Shown: positions 11,875 to 23,999, counted from the first letter of the stretch. The stretch is DNA of 64,000 bases from Euleptes europaea (GCF_029931775.1 NC_079322.1:23944542-24008541); one strand, 5' to 3'. The notes: a model not told the origin generated them from the letters alone. Program-made: numbers and translations.

Positions 11875-12491
11875 TTCTATAGCTGCATGGAGTCCTGCTT
11901 CTTGTGTGTTAATGATAGAGTGGCTTGGCCTATGGTTGGATGGATCCAAAGGTCTAGGCACTTGGACTTCTCATCCCTTCTTCACTATTTAAAACTGGCT
12001 TGAGGATCAATGGAAGGTCACAGCATGAGTGGTGGCTTCACCTATGCCAAAAGCTTGAGGCTACCGTTGGAAGAAAGGATTATAAAACCTCCTACAAAGT
12101 ATATATGGAACCTGTCAGTAGCAGTTGTGTTTACAGGGTAGATCTCATCAGTGTCATTAACTCTGATTTTTCTAATAGAGTTATGGGTTGGTTGCCATGA
12201 TATTAGAACACCTGGATTTAAATTCCTGTCCAGCCATTGACACTATCACTATAGGGTAAAGCTACATCTCAGTAGCACAGCAGCCACTTTACCGGCAGTT
12301 TACAAAATATCTACTCCCCAAAGAAGATTTAATCGATACATTTCCAGTGAAAAGAATTTGGAGGTCCGATTAGATCAGGGATGGCCACAGAAAGGACTTG
12401 AGCACCTGGGGAAAACTACATGTCCCAGAATCCCTAGCACTTGGGACCCTGTTACAGCATCATTTCATCAGGCACCAGGGTGGGAAGGAGT

Positions 12492-12701
12492 TAGGGTTGC
12501 CAACCTCTAGGTAGTAGCTGGAGATCTCCTGCTATTACAACTGATCTCCAGCCGATAAGAGATCAGTTCAGCTGGAGAAAATGGCCGCCTTGGCAATTGG
12601 ACTCTATGGCATCAAAGTCCCACCCCTCCCCAAACCCCACCCTTCTCAGGGTCTGCCCCCCAAAACTCCCACCGGTGGTGAAGAGGGACCTGGCAACCCT
12701 A
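12492..12701 (+). mobile_element. hAT-type MITE
   Basis: Both ends are intact (TAGGGTTGCC and GGCAACCCTA) and the body is the family core. The flanks GAAGGAGT and GAAACTTT agree at 5 of 8 positions. Confidence 0.85.
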
Positions 12702-12812
12702 GAAACTTTCATTGCTGGCACAGGTAAGTATACAGATGGGAGGGAGGAGAAGAGGCAGAGGAACACTTCTCCTTTGCCTTGGCTTACTCTTCAATTCAAG
12801 CAGGCTGTAGTA

Positions 12813-13031
12813 TAGGGTTGCCAGCTCCGGATTGGGAAATACCCAGAGATTTTTGGGGTGGAGCCTGAGGAGGGTGGGGTTTGGGGAGGGGAGGGATTTA
12901 AACAGAGTACAATGCCACAGAGTCCACCTTCCAAAGTGGCCATTTTCTCCAGGGGAACTGATATCTGTCACCTGGAGATCAGTTGTAATAGTGGGAGATC
13001 GCCAGCTACCTCCTGGAGATTGGAAACCCTA
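12813..13031 (-). mobile_element. hAT-type MITE with perfect 8-bp target duplication
   Basis: It starts TAGGGTTGCCAGC and ends TGGAAACCCTA. It is flanked on both sides by CTGTAGTA (12805-12812 and 13032-13039), which fixes the 8-bp duplication typical of hAT transposition. Confidence 0.92.
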
Positions 13032-14056
13032 CTGTAGTACCTCTAACTGAAGGCAACAGCATCAGGCCTTTGTTATTTGTATTGTATTCTGAAACAGGAA
13101 ATTATAAACACTGGGAACGTCATTACTATTTGTGTTTTCACCCAGTTTCACCATATTGTGTTTTCATCGCACACACACTTTGCCTTAGTCAATGATTTCA
13201 TCTTTTACAGTAGCTTTAAAAATGAGCTATATTTTGTGTTGATGGTAAATGTATATATAATGTGCATCAGTAATGGTTGTCCACGCACTGAACTTCATAG
13301 GATACCATCGTAAAATGTGATTTGTCACATTGGTGGGAGAAAAAAAATGGTAGAGGTTGCCAAGCTGCTCTGACAACTAAAATCACTGGTTTCTGCGACC
13401 CGGAGGGTTGGAGCCAGCCAGCTTCTCCAGCCCGCCCCAGTTCCCCTTCATCCTACGCCACATAGCCTTTTTTCTTGGCAGAGAGGAACCCTTGTTGTTG
13501 TTGTTGTTGTTGTTTATTTTTCACTCGAAGTGTTCACCTGCAGAAAATCTGGTTGGATCCAACCTGGAGGGTTTGGGATGGACACCATCCCTGCAAAAGA
13601 TGAAACCCAAGTGCTTTCAGAAGCCAGAATGTTGCTGAGCCATTCACCAGTCACATATGGCTGCTGTCTCTGTTCTTCCAAAAAGAACATAGGAAGTTTT
13701 ATGGTTGGCCTCAGCCCTGCTTTTACATTCCTCTTTTTGTCCTGTGCCCATCAAAGTCTTCCCCAAGTCATCTTGGAGCTTTGCGTCTTTGCCTTTCGTG
13801 CCCATTAGCACTTGGCTAGGCTCTCCAGTATATATATATGAGAAGTGGGTTAGGTAAGAATCTCCAAGTCTAGACACAAAGCGGGGAGAGAAAAGAAACT
13901 GTCTCTCTCCTACCAACCACCCATCTCTCTGCAAGGGGTTCAGTAAAATCTTTGAGAACAGTGGGAATTGGGTTTAGTGCTTAATAATATATCCAGATAG
14001 TTGAAACATGGAATTTGAGATAAATCACTACTTTAAAACACTTTTTAAATCATTTT

Positions 14057-14550
14057 CTGCCCATTCCTGAAAATTGGGCTGAATGTTTTGTGGAGGCGGT
14101 GTGACCGCGCCACCAGCGTAAGTGCGTGTAAACGCGTGTTTACATGCACTTACACTGGCGCCGAGGCTGGTCCCGCCAGTGGCAGAGCACCGCAGGACCG
14201 CACCACCCCCCTCCGCCTTCGTGGCCTCTCTATGGCGCCAGCAACGGTGTGGAGAAGCCTTACCAGCGCAGGGGGGGCGTTCCAGGGGCGGGCAAGGGGA
14301 GGAGCTTCCAGCTAGGTGGCTCCCTATCCCCTTTCGGCCACTTCCGCCGGCACCGGGAATGGCGGTGCTGCACCTGCTTTTTAGCAGGCATGGCCTCACT
14401 ATTCCCTATGGGGCAAAAGGCCCCGGTTAAACAAAAAAAGCCGCAAAACGGCTTTTTTTTGTTTAACAGCGTACGGGGAGCGGCTTAGGAAGAGGCGCTG
14501 CTGTGCCTCTTCCCCGCCGTCCCCGTACACCTCAGCTCAGGAATGGGCTG
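14057..14550. mobile_element. GC-rich MITE with CAGCCCATTCCTGA ends and hairpins
   Basis: The left end reads CTGCCCATTCCTGA, and the right end is the inverse complement of CAGCCCATTCCTGA. Inside are a palindrome around 14116-14151 (GTAAGTGCGTG...ACTTAC) and a strong hairpin at 14426-14467 (GTTAAACAAAAAAAGCCG arm, 5-nt loop). The ends resemble those of 23447-23873. The superfamily is uncertain, possibly PIF/Harbinger-like. Confidence 0.55.
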
Positions 14551-14867
14551 TCTGTTTTCAAGTTCATTTTGCTTGCCCTTTAACACACAGTCATAAGAGG
14601 GGTACACTTTATCAGAACCCAGAAATGCAGGCTATCTTGCCTGAGCCGCAGTCCCATTATGTGTTAAGTATAACATTTTACAAATAACATGGAAATGTTG
14701 CTGTCATGACCCATGAGCTTGTCTATATGGAAGTGGGGAGGGGCGCTAATAAGTGTGTCCTGGGCTCTGGATTATTGGGTCAGTACAGACTGAAGGGTAC
14801 AGGCTTTCTTTCAAGAGCATCGATAGTTTATTCCTCCTGACTCATTTTTGATCTTCATCCCTTCTAG

Positions 14868-15037
14868 CCATCAAGTCTGAGATACATAGTTCAAGGAAAC
14901 CCAACAGCCTCTCGAGCACCACCTTCCCACCCTTTCACAAGAAAACCGACGAATACATGGTGAAATATAAACTGCTTGACCAGAGAGGAAGAATGAAGAA
15001 GATCCAAAATATTTCTCAAAACTGGAATAGGAAATAG
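14868..15037 (+). CDS. Plus-strand gene, terminal coding exon
   Basis: The acceptor is TCATCCCTTCTAG. Entered in phase 1 from 9887-9936, the frame reads 55 codons to a TAG at 15035-15037, beginning IKSEIHSSRKPNSL and ending RGRMKKIQNISQNWNRK. It is Lys/Arg- and Ser-rich with no membrane segment. With the upstream exons the predicted product is about 94 residues if translation starts at 5171. A second frame is open for about 31 codons but does not fit the upstream phases. No AATAAA is seen in the next few hundred bases. The family is not recognised. Confidence 0.55.
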
Positions 15038-16039
15038 AGAGTGAAGGTCTACTTTCCTCTCATTTGTGAAGAAGACATTTGGGAAGAAGATGCTGAAAAA
15101 ATGCTTTGAACTCTAAACAAATTGTGAAATAATCCAAAAGGCAAGTATATAATGAAGAAAAAAAAATCAATGGAAAGATCCTCTAGATGCATTCACCCTG
15201 CTCCACCAAAGATGAACTGGATGGAGAAATTTAAAACTCATGAACCTTGAGTACAAATTCATGCCACAAGGAATGATACCTCTACCTGTGTACAGAGCAA
15301 CTATATCTGTACACAGGTAACCTGACACCGTCATAACTAGTTGTATATACAGGAGCAACATTTATCCCTCTGGTGACAACATAGAACCTACTAAATTGGA
15401 AGCCTGTGACAGGAAGTCATGTAATGACAAAGCCATGTGACAGGTAAAGGGGGGCAGAGTCATTATTTCATTGATGTTCAGAGTAGGACTGTGGACAGCA
15501 GACCAAGACACCCAGGGACAGAAAATACAAGCTGAGCATCAGGGGAGAGACCATAGAAATAAGTCAAGATCAGAGTAATGGAGCCTCTCCATCACTCAAT
15601 GACATAGCCTCGCTGTCCTGCTGCTTCTCTCAGTGTATGCATGAAGAGAAGCAGAAGGTGTAGATGCTAGCAGAAGGTCCCTCAAAACATCAACAAAAAA
15701 ATGGTGACTCCCTAGAAGCTTACAACCCAGCAAGCAGAGGTTTTGTGACTGACTTGAGGGTTCTGACCCATGGGTTGAAGACCACTTCTCCAACATGGGT
15801 TTATACAGTCAGTTTATCTACCCATCACCTGTAGACAGAGCCTAGGAGAATCCAATTTTACTGAGAAGTTTATGGATTGAGCAAAGGGGGAAGGACAGAC
15901 GGTAACCCAGAGTCAAATACAATGCTTGCATTTCTGGGCCATTTGGAACCTTCACACCTATCTGCAGTTGATTTCTGAATACCCAGTGATAGGAAGCAAC
16001 ATCAGGGAAAGGCCTTGGTCTCCATGTCTCTCCCCCCAA

Positions 16040-16190
16040 GTAAACTGGCTGACCATTGTTTGAAACAGGTTGCTGAACTAGATAGACCTTCGGTCCGATC
16101 TGTCGGAGCCCTTCTTATGTCATCAGACTATTATTCCACATTGGGGAGAAAGGGAGGATATAAATGAAATGAAATAAATAAATACATTAC
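16040..16190 (+). mobile_element. CR1-like 3' end plus SINE tail fragment
   Basis: It contains TGAACTAGATAGACCTTCGG and CCTTCTTATG, the CR1-like end, followed by GGGGAGAAAGGGAGGATATA and an AATAAATAAATA tail typical of another squamate SINE. Confidence 0.5.
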
Positions 16191-16750
16191 TTCAGTGGAT
16201 ATTAATAGAATGATTCTGCACTAAGAGGTAAATAATTTATGTCTGCCTCTGATCCTTCCATATTTTGGTTATTTTGGTTTTGGATGTTTTTCTCTCCTTC
16301 CTTACACAAATTTCAGTTTAGGAACAAAAGTTTAAAAATTTAATCCAGAGAATGAAGCCTAGAATGGAAACAATTTCTCCTAGTACAAGCAGGTGCACCA
16401 CATGCAGTGAATATATTCCTATAGAATATCACCTCTATTTTTGGAAGCAGTGTGGACTCTTGGCCTGATTCGGAAAAGCCTGGAATTTGAATAAAGTAAA
16501 GGTAAGACAGCTAACTCCCCCAAAATGGAACCGGCAAAGAAAAGAGAACTGAAATCTTGGTCAGTAAAACTGACCCAAGTTTCACTAGAAAATGTACAAC
16601 TTCTGTGTTTGAAATTATGGACTACAACAATGATGGTGGGTGCCACATGGACATTCTGTTACATGCGATTTATACCTTGCATTGCTCCCCAGTGTTTACC
16701 CAAAGTGGTTTAAAATGTCATCGTCCTCCCCTCTGTTTTTCTCTCTCCCC

Positions 16751-17050
16751 CCCCCCAGAGTGTGACTAGCCCAAGGCCTCCCAGTGAGTTTCTATGGCAG
16801 AATGCAGATTCAAACCTGGGTTTCCCGCATTCTGATCCAGCACTGTAACCGCTACTTCCTTTTCATGCCATCCCTTCAAAGAAGGATAAACATAATTCCC
16901 CTTTCACTTTTATTCCCAACAACCCTATGAGGAGAGTCAGGCTGAGAAAGGGGGCCTAGCCCAAGATCTCCAGGGAGCTTCGTAATGGTAAAGACTTGAA
17001 TCTGGGTCTCCTCAGAATGACACTGTGACTACTACACAACATTGCCTTTC
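16751..17050 (-). mobile_element. Two tRNA-SINE fragments
   Basis: Two tracts read, on the minus strand, as a tRNA-like head (box B remnants near CAAACCTGGGTTTCCC and GAATCTGGGTCTCC) followed by the GGCCTTGGGCTAGTCACAC body. They are related to 50370-50624. Confidence 0.5.
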
Positions 17051-17439
17051 CTACAATGCACTGGCACAATATCAACTTTTGTGGAATAATTCTTTGTCTT
17101 GAAATTCCCCCACCCCAGCCCCACACACTGCTGGGAAATTCCTGGTCCCTCTTTGTCACCTTGGCTTCTTTTACTAGAGGGGTATTAGTTGTTGGGGGAG
17201 AATGCAATTTATCTGTCAAGAGTTTTATAATTAAAAAGGCAAGAGAACTATTTGGCAACACGTTGCTTGTAAAGTGCATTAGATAATGTGCATGAAAAGT
17301 TGTATAAAATACAATGTTATATTCTTCCAAATAAGCCTTGGGTATACGTGTGTGTTTGTGTGCGCATGTGTGAAGATTTCTTTTCCCCGAAGGTCAGATT
17401 CACATTGAATACTAAGGCCTTTTATGCATGGCTCTTTCC

Positions 17440-17530
17440 CTCATAGAGGAAGGCACTGCCATGAAAACCCCAAAAGGGGTCGCCATAAGTCGGCTGCGAC
17501 TTCACGGCACTTTACACACACACACACTTT
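17440..17530 (+). mobile_element. BovB-like LINE 3' end
   Basis: GGGGTCGCCATAAGTCGG, then GCGACTTCACGGCACTTTAC and a CA run match the 3' terminus of squamate BovB/RTE-type repeats. A second copy is at 58185-58292. Confidence 0.5.
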
Positions 17531-17712
17531 CCCTCATGGTCACCTCTCCGAAAACTTTGGGTCTTTGTTTTGATTATGTATGCCCTTTCCAACCATCAGA
17601 GGTCGCCTCGCTCTCCTCCTGTGTTTCCACGCGTTTTGCGCACGTTTTCAAATTTGTGATAAAACAGGTCCTTGAAAACGCGGGAAAAATGTGTGGAAAC
17701 GAGCAGGGAGAG

Positions 17713-18682
17713 TAGGGTTGCCGAGTCCCTCTTTGCCACTGGCGGGAGGATTTTGGGGCGGAGCCTGAAAAGGGTGGGGCTTGGGGAGGGGAGGGATTTC
17801 AGTGCCATAGAGTCCAATTTCCAAAGTGGCCGTTTTCTCCAGGTGAACTGATCTCTATTGGCTGGAGATCAGTTGTAATAGCGGGAAATCTCCAGCTAGA
17901 ACCTGGAGGTTAGCCAAAGTGCAAAATTGTTATGATGCGACACAATAACACAACACAAAACACTTATAAATACAAATATAACATACACTACAAAGATATG
18001 TGCATCACCAACAAGCAGTCCAAGACCAACATATGTGGTCCAAAAGTTACACCGTCCTTCAAAAGGTAAGTGTTCAGTAATCCCTAGAAAGGTAAGTGTA
18101 CACAGTCAACAATGGTCCCACGAAGGTTTCCACGAAGTGCAGATGTAGACCGATGGGGAATTTCTTATATTAATCTCTTCTTCAGTCCCCAAAAATAACT
18201 TATTCTTGCTTCAAATATGACTGCCAGCATTATCCCTGTGTGGAACTGATTGATATGGAACAAAAAATAATGCTGGTAGTCGTATTTGAAGCAAGAATAA
18301 GTTGTTTTGGGGGACTGAAGAAGAGATTAATATAAGAAAGTCCCCATCGGTCTACATCTGCACTTCGTGGAAACCTTCGTGGGACCATTGTTGACTGTGT
18401 ACACTTACCTTTCTAGGGATTACTGAACACTTACCTTTTGAAGGACGGTGTAACTTTTGGACCACAAATGTTGGTCTTGGACTGCTTGTTGGTGATGCAC
18501 ATATCTTAGTAGTGTATGTTATATTTGTATTTATAAGTGTTTTGTGTTGTGTTGTTGTGTCGCGTCATAACAAGTTTGCACTTTGGTTATATCTTTTCGC
18601 ACCTATGCTGAATTCCAAACCTTAGGTACTAGCTTAGAGGTGCCTTTTTCCTACACACAGAACCTGAAGGTTGGCAACCCTA
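17713..18682 (-). mobile_element. hAT-type MITE interrupted by a fold-back element
   Basis: The left part runs 17713-17911. The right 24 bases (18659-18682, ending GGCAACCCTA) lie beyond a 747-bp insertion. The 8-bp flanks AGGGAGAG and GGGGAGAG match at 7 of 8 positions, so the two pieces are one MITE. Confidence 0.85.
17912..18658. mobile_element. 747-bp fold-back element with 322-bp arms
   Basis: The two inverted arms, 17912-18233 and 18267-18588, are nearly identical and separated by about 33 nt. A unique 70-nt tail follows the right arm. It is flanked by AGAACCTGGAGGTT (17898-17911) and AGAACCTGAAGGTT (18659-18672), a 14-bp target duplication with one mismatch. No protein frame is seen. 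The long, variable duplication argues against a cut-and-paste transposon. The inverted layout and the central CTGAAGAAGAGATTAATA are reminiscent of Penelope-like elements (inference). Confidence 0.7.
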
Positions 18683-19712
18683 GGGGAGAGTGAGGCAACC
18701 TCTGATGGTCAAAAACGGCATGCATAATCAAAATAAAGACCCAAAGCTGTCGGAGGCGTGACAGTGAGGGAAAGAGCCATGTATAAAAGGCCTTAAAGTA
18801 CTTTTCAGATCTTCTCTTGTTCTTGATCTGCTTGTGTGAAAAGCAGAAAGCTGGTGAAATGGGTTTCGCGCTTCTGACACTTGATGGTACCTGTGTGAGT
18901 TTCGTTAACCGTATCCATATTTTATAACTATTCCAAATAACAGTGTGTGGTATTCGGCCTTAGCAAAGCAGTGTTGTTATAGCAAAATAGAGGGAAATGT
19001 TTTAATATTTAGCAGCCATATTCCAGTGTCAGGATGCTGTCCAGTTTCCTGATGCAACACTGCCATCTGGTGTTCATTTGGAAACATTGACAGGAAAAAT
19101 AGTTTTGTACCTGCAGGACCCGTGAGCCCCAGCACCTTTCTTTTTGCACCAGCAGAAAAAGGGGTTGGATCCAACACGTTGCCTGCACAGTTTCATTTGC
19201 TGCCATTCTTATTTGGAGCGGCTTATGACAGGAGAGCTTGAATTGCACAGTATGTTTTTAAATTAAATTTTCTCTTAATAACGAAGCCCAGCAATAAAGC
19301 CTGAAATCTATATAGAAACACCACTTTTCCACACACCCCCAGGGAACTTATATTTTGAGATGTTAATTTTTAATGGCTCATTATTTGTGTGGTTGTGTAA
19401 CTTCCGATTCTTCGTCGGCGATCTACATTAATTTAAGCCAGAGGACGGTGCACGGGTTTTGTAAAATGACAACTTGCACCAGCATCAGACATACCCAGAA
19501 AACAAGTAAAGGAGGTCAGAGGAGAGTTCTAAGAATCCGGACCTTCCCTGCCCTCCTCAAAAGATCCTTTGCTCCTTGTGCTGGTCGTGGACCATAATAA
19601 AGTCTGATGACGATCCTTTGGTCCTTTCCTACAGTTTAGTAATAAAGCTGGACAGCGACTTACCCTTCAGCTTCCTCCAGAACTGACAGGCCACAGGAAA
19701 GACCAAGGTTCT

Positions 19713-20041
19713 TAGGGTTGCCAGATCCCCCCTCACCACCAGCTGGAGATTCGTTGTGGGGGGGGGCTGGGGGGTGATTGGTGCAATAACATCACTTCCA
19801 GGTTTACCCCAGAAGTGGCAGGGATGCTCCAGCGCGTTCCTCCAAAAACGCTATAGTTTCCATAAAGTTTTTGGAGGAATGTGCTAGAAGGTCCCTGTCA
19901 CTTCCGGGGTAAACCCAGAAGTGACATTAATCGCCCCCCTTCAGCTGGCCTGCTTCCGCCCGTTGGTCAGCTGAGGTGCGGCAGACAGCCCCCTTAATTG
20001 GCGGGCAATTGCCCACCATTACCTGGTACCTGGCAACCCTA
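19713..20041. mobile_element. hAT-type MITE subfamily with internal long hairpin
   Basis: The ends are TAGGGTTGCC and GGCAACCCTA, with flanks AAGGTTCT and AAGATTCT (7 of 8). The interior differs from the common family. Arms at about 19793-19849 and 19867-19924 form an imperfect hairpin containing CCTCCAAAAAC and its inverse. Confidence 0.85.
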
Positions 20042-20793
20042 AAGATTCTGCTGAATCATGAAGCAGCTTTACGTTAACTCAGACTATCGGTCCATTTAGC
20101 CCAGTATTCTTTATGATACTGCTCATATAGCCAATTCGACTCTGAACAGTGTCACACTAAGATCTAGCCCAATATTCTGTATTCCAACTGGCAGTGGGAA
20201 ATCCCCAGGTCTCGAATAATGGTTTTCCCCAGCCTTGCTACTTGAGCTCTGTTATGTTGGGCAAGGCAAGGATAATCCCAGAGATTTGCGCATCCAAGTA
20301 GGGATGTGCAATTGGATAATGCTGACCTGATATTTCCGGTATCAGATCAGTAATCTCCCAAACTGAAAAAGGCATTCCTGATATTTCCTAATTATGACCT
20401 TGCAATCCCAATGAATATTAGAAATATCTGGAGTCAGGACAGGAGGCCTTTCTACTGTTCTGCAGGTGGCTCACTGGCCCTTTAAAGGACAAGTTTTTTT
20501 CACTTATTGATGATATGTGGTAGACTTGGCCTCTGGAGTCCAGAAGCCAGGTCTACCTCCCATTGAAACAGTCGCCCTTTAAAGGGGTTGATCCACTGTG
20601 GACCAGCTGAGGCACTTCCCCCTCCCACCCTGCTCCTGCTGCCTGCGGGCACAGCAAAAATTATGTTTTAATTTCATTTGATAGTTTTGGAAAGAGCATC
20701 ACTAACATTTTTCACTAAGTTTTGGGAGTATTTATATTTTCCCAATATTAATTAAAACAGAAATGTTTCCAACAGTACTTTCTGACATCAGTA

Positions 20794-20870
20794 CCCTTCT
20801 TCTTCTTCTTCTTCTTCTTCTTCTTCTTCTTCTTCTTCTTCTTCTTCTTCTTCTTCTTCTTCTTCTTCTT
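20794..20870. repeat. (CTT)n microsatellite
   Basis: A long uninterrupted CTT array directly abuts the LINE-like fragment that follows. Confidence 0.9.
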
Positions 20871-21015
20871 GTGTTAAGTGCTGTCAAGTCACTTCCGACT
20901 TATGGCAAACCTTTGAATTAATGCCCTCCAAAATGTCGTATCATTAACAACCTTGCTCAGGTCTTGCAGACCGAGAGCCGTGGTTTCCTTTGTTGAGTCG
21001 ATCCATCTCTATTTA
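20871..21015 (-). mobile_element. BovB-like LINE fragment
   Basis: GTTAAGTGCTGTCAAGTCAC, then TTCCGACTTATGGCAAACC is the inverse of the GTCGGAAGCGACTTGA-type LINE end. It continues into the family's upstream segment (CCTTGCTCAGGTCTTGCA). Confidence 0.5.
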
Positions 21016-21326
21016 CCTGATATTTAAGGAAAACAATAATCATGCCTTTCTTGACTTTCCAATACGGAATTAAAATTACAAGTGTTGAAGTGTATATCCT
21101 AGGCATATCCTGTACCCTCTGATCCTTCCCTTAAAATGTTCAAAGGTCCTACCATCTCTACCTTCTTCCTCTGTGCTGAGCTCAGACCTGCAGCTTGCCA
21201 GATGGAGCGTATGAAGACTGGTCTTAAGTGGAGATAATGAGATTGCATCTAATTACATACAACTCATGGACTGTTCTACTGAGCTGGCCAAGGTTAAATT
21301 TTTTCCATTTGTACTTCTGTTAGCAA

Positions 21327-21636
21327 GGAGCCCCGTGGCGCAGAGCGGTAAGCTGCAGTACTGCAGTCAAAAGCTCTGCTCATGACCTGAGTTCGATCCC
21401 AAAAGAAGTCGGTTTCAGGAAGCTGGCTCAAGGTTGACTCAGCCTTCCATCCTTCCGAGGTCAGTAAAATGAGTAACCCAGATTGCTGGGGGTAAAGTGT
21501 AGATGACTGGGGAAGGCAATGGCAAACCACCCCATAAACACAGTCTGCCTAGGAAATGTCAGGATGTGATGTCACCCCATCGGTCAGGAATGACCTGGTG
21601 CTTGCACAGGGGACTGACTACCTTTACCTTAAAAAA
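21327..21636 (+). mobile_element. Sauria-type SINE
   Basis: The head GGAGCCCCGTGGCGCAGAGC has box A, box B is GAGTTCGATCCC, the body is GGCTCAAGGTTGACTCAGCC, and the tail GGTGCTTGCACAGGGG resembles BovB. Further copies are at 23058, 47500 and 59954. Confidence 0.9.
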
Positions 21637-21639
21637 ACA

Positions 21640-23045
21640 CATTTATTAGCTTCAGTCTACTGCATATACAACAAGCTGATGATCTTCTTGTGATCTTTAT
21701 ATCAGTTGAGAGGCCACAAAAGAATAACAAGCAAATATACTAAATTCAAAACATTTATTATGTAATACATGCAACTTTTTTGTGGGACAGCACTGGATTA
21801 ACTATTCCGGTCACCTGAATTCCTGGCATAATGCAAAAACTATTACAGTATAATTCTCTCTCAGCATTTGTTGGTGTCATCTCCAAAATTGCCTCCTTGT
21901 AGCACTGAAGCCAAAATAAGTATGGGACATGTGAAAGTTCTCTGCTGAACTATCAGGGACGGGAAAAAATGAACAGTTGGCTTGAGCATATTCCTTGACA
22001 AGGCAAAACTAATTGACAGCAAATCCTGTAAATGAACACCACAAATGATTTTGAGTATGTCATTTGAGAGACATTACAAACTGTACTGTACTGTTAGTAC
22101 AGTTCATAGACTGGAATTCTAGAAACTCGTGTGACCAAGATTATATTTCTTGTTATGAACTTGGGTGACTTTCTCAAATTCTGAAAATCTCATCATTAAG
22201 TTTTGGAATTGTGCTAGTAGTCCTTATCGTTACATCGTCTAAACGTAAAATGTACACACCATTTCTAGTACAGACTTCTTTGAAAATCAGAAGGGATTTT
22301 TGGCAGGGATTTCAAACACTTAAGGATGGCTCTCTCATGTAACCCCCATCCATTCCATTCATCTTAATCCTTTCGCTTTTGTTGCCCCATGTAATCAGAG
22401 TTCCAGAACCTACTTTCCTGCTTCTACCCCTGTATTAAAAAACACAAATCTGCAACTGTTAACTTGCATACAAATATTCCCACCTTGATTTTTTTTTTTT
22501 AAATCCAGTTACAGAATTGGATGTGGACATTTTAGCGTGGAAATCAGTTGGCGTTCATGGCACTCTATTTCAGAGCTAACTATACCTCCCAATGGTAAAT
22601 CAGATCTAAAATATATAAATATCTAAGGGAAAAATAGGGCTGCACCCAAATTGACGCTGTTTTGTTTTTGTTTCATGTTTGCCTTTTTGAAGTGGGAGGG
22701 AAATTGATTTATTGATGGGAGTTTCTGTTTTCAAACCTCAACGCTATCACATTTGAAACTATATAGGCTGTTTGTGTTCATACAGCTATTCCACTTTGTA
22801 GGCTAGGAGTTGACAGTCAGCACTGCTGTTAGAATCACCCCAGTCCCCAGGGTTGCCTTTGACCTATGTGAATCAGAGCACAAGGATTGATAAAGCCAGG
22901 ATAATATACAGTAAATGGAATGATAGCTGGCATAGTTGGAAACCATGCATTCCACCGGTAAATATCCACACTACAGCTAAGCATGCTTCAAATCAATGGC
23001 AGCAAGGTAGACAGAACATGCCATATGGGAACAAAATAGTGATAC
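21640..23045. other. No recognised gene or repeat
   Basis: AT-rich intergenic sequence with only short open frames. No paired splice signals or repeat family are recognised. Confidence 0.4.
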
Positions 23046-23057
23046 TAATATGTTTTT

Positions 23058-23351
23058 AGGAGCCCTGTGGCGCAGAGTGGTACACTGCAGTCCAACCTCT
23101 GCTCATGACCTGAGTGCGATCCCGACGGAAGTCGGTTTCAGGTAGCCGGCTCAAGGTTGACTCAGCCTTCCATCCTTCTGAGGTCGGTAAAACGAGTACC
23201 CAGCTTGCTGGGGGTAAATGGGAAATGTCTGGGGAAGGCACTGGCAAATCACCCCATAAAAACAAAGTCTATTTAGAAAATGTCGGGATGTGACATCACC
23301 CCATGGGTCAAGAATGACCCGGTGCTTGCACAGGGGACCTTTACCTTTTTT
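23058..23351 (+). mobile_element. Sauria-type SINE with 12-bp target duplication
   Basis: It is flanked by TAATATGTTTTT (23046-23057) and TAATGTGTTTTT (23352-23363), 11 of 12 matching. The head, body and BovB-like tail are as in the other copies. Confidence 0.92.
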
Positions 23352-23394
23352 TAATGTGTTTTTATCCTCCCTTTCTTGGTGGCATACATGGTGT

Positions 23395-23990
23395 TCTCTT
23401 CTCCAGTGCTATGCTTACAACAACCTTGTGAGGAAGGTTAGGCTGACAGCGTATTCCTGAGAAGCGCCGGCGTTCAGGGCAAAAGCCCTTTAGGAGGCCA
23501 GACAGGGCCCGCGCCAGCATCCGGCCAACCAACGCTGACGTAAGCAGCCCATATGCTGGCGGGAAGGCCTGGACGTTGGTCGTGGGCCACTGCTGCAGCA
23601 GCACCAGTCCGGGATGCTGACGGAGTCGTCCGCTGGCATCTGAAAGCTGCCATCCCGAGAGGCATTCCCGGGGCGTTACGGCGCCGAGGTGGGGGTGGGG
23701 CCACCGTTCCAGCCTGGACACCCCTTTTTTGTTGTTGTTGAGTATCTCCCGTGCAACCCTATGAGGGTTGCACAGATTTTTTGCACCCAGAGGAGGTTTC
23801 GGCCTCCTTTGGAGGCAGCACCGCCGTGTTGCCTCCTAAGCCAGGCACAGGCATTCCTCTCAGGAATGCACTGTGAGAGATTGTGACTGGCCCCAGGTCA
23901 TCTAGCAAGCTTCATTGGCAATGTGGGGAGTTGAACTCAGATCTTCCAGATCCTAGTCCAATACTGTCATCACTACAATACCCTGTTTCT
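23395..23990 (-). mobile_element. tRNA-SINE split by a MITE
   Basis: On the minus strand the tRNA-like head lies near 23990 and the GACCTGGGGCCAGTCACAAT body near 23880. The rest resumes left of 23447 (AACCTTCCTCACAAGGTTG). The MITE at 23447-23873 sits between. Confidence 0.6.
23447..23873. mobile_element. GC-rich MITE, CAG(T/C)G(C/T)ATTCCTGAGA ends
   Basis: The terminal inverted repeats are 16 bp with 14 matches (CAGCGTATTCCTGAGA and the inverse of CAGTGCATTCCTGAGA). The flanks are TGA on both sides, and the host SINE reads continuously once it is removed. A 3-bp TNA duplication is typical of PIF/Harbinger elements (inference). The interior is GC-rich and its open frames are compositional. 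Confidence 0.65.
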
Positions 23991-23999
23991 CTCTAACAT

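Noticed and set aside
16440-16500. Plus-strand exon-like block with GTAAGAC donor
   Set aside because: All three frames contain stops and no neighbouring exon fits.
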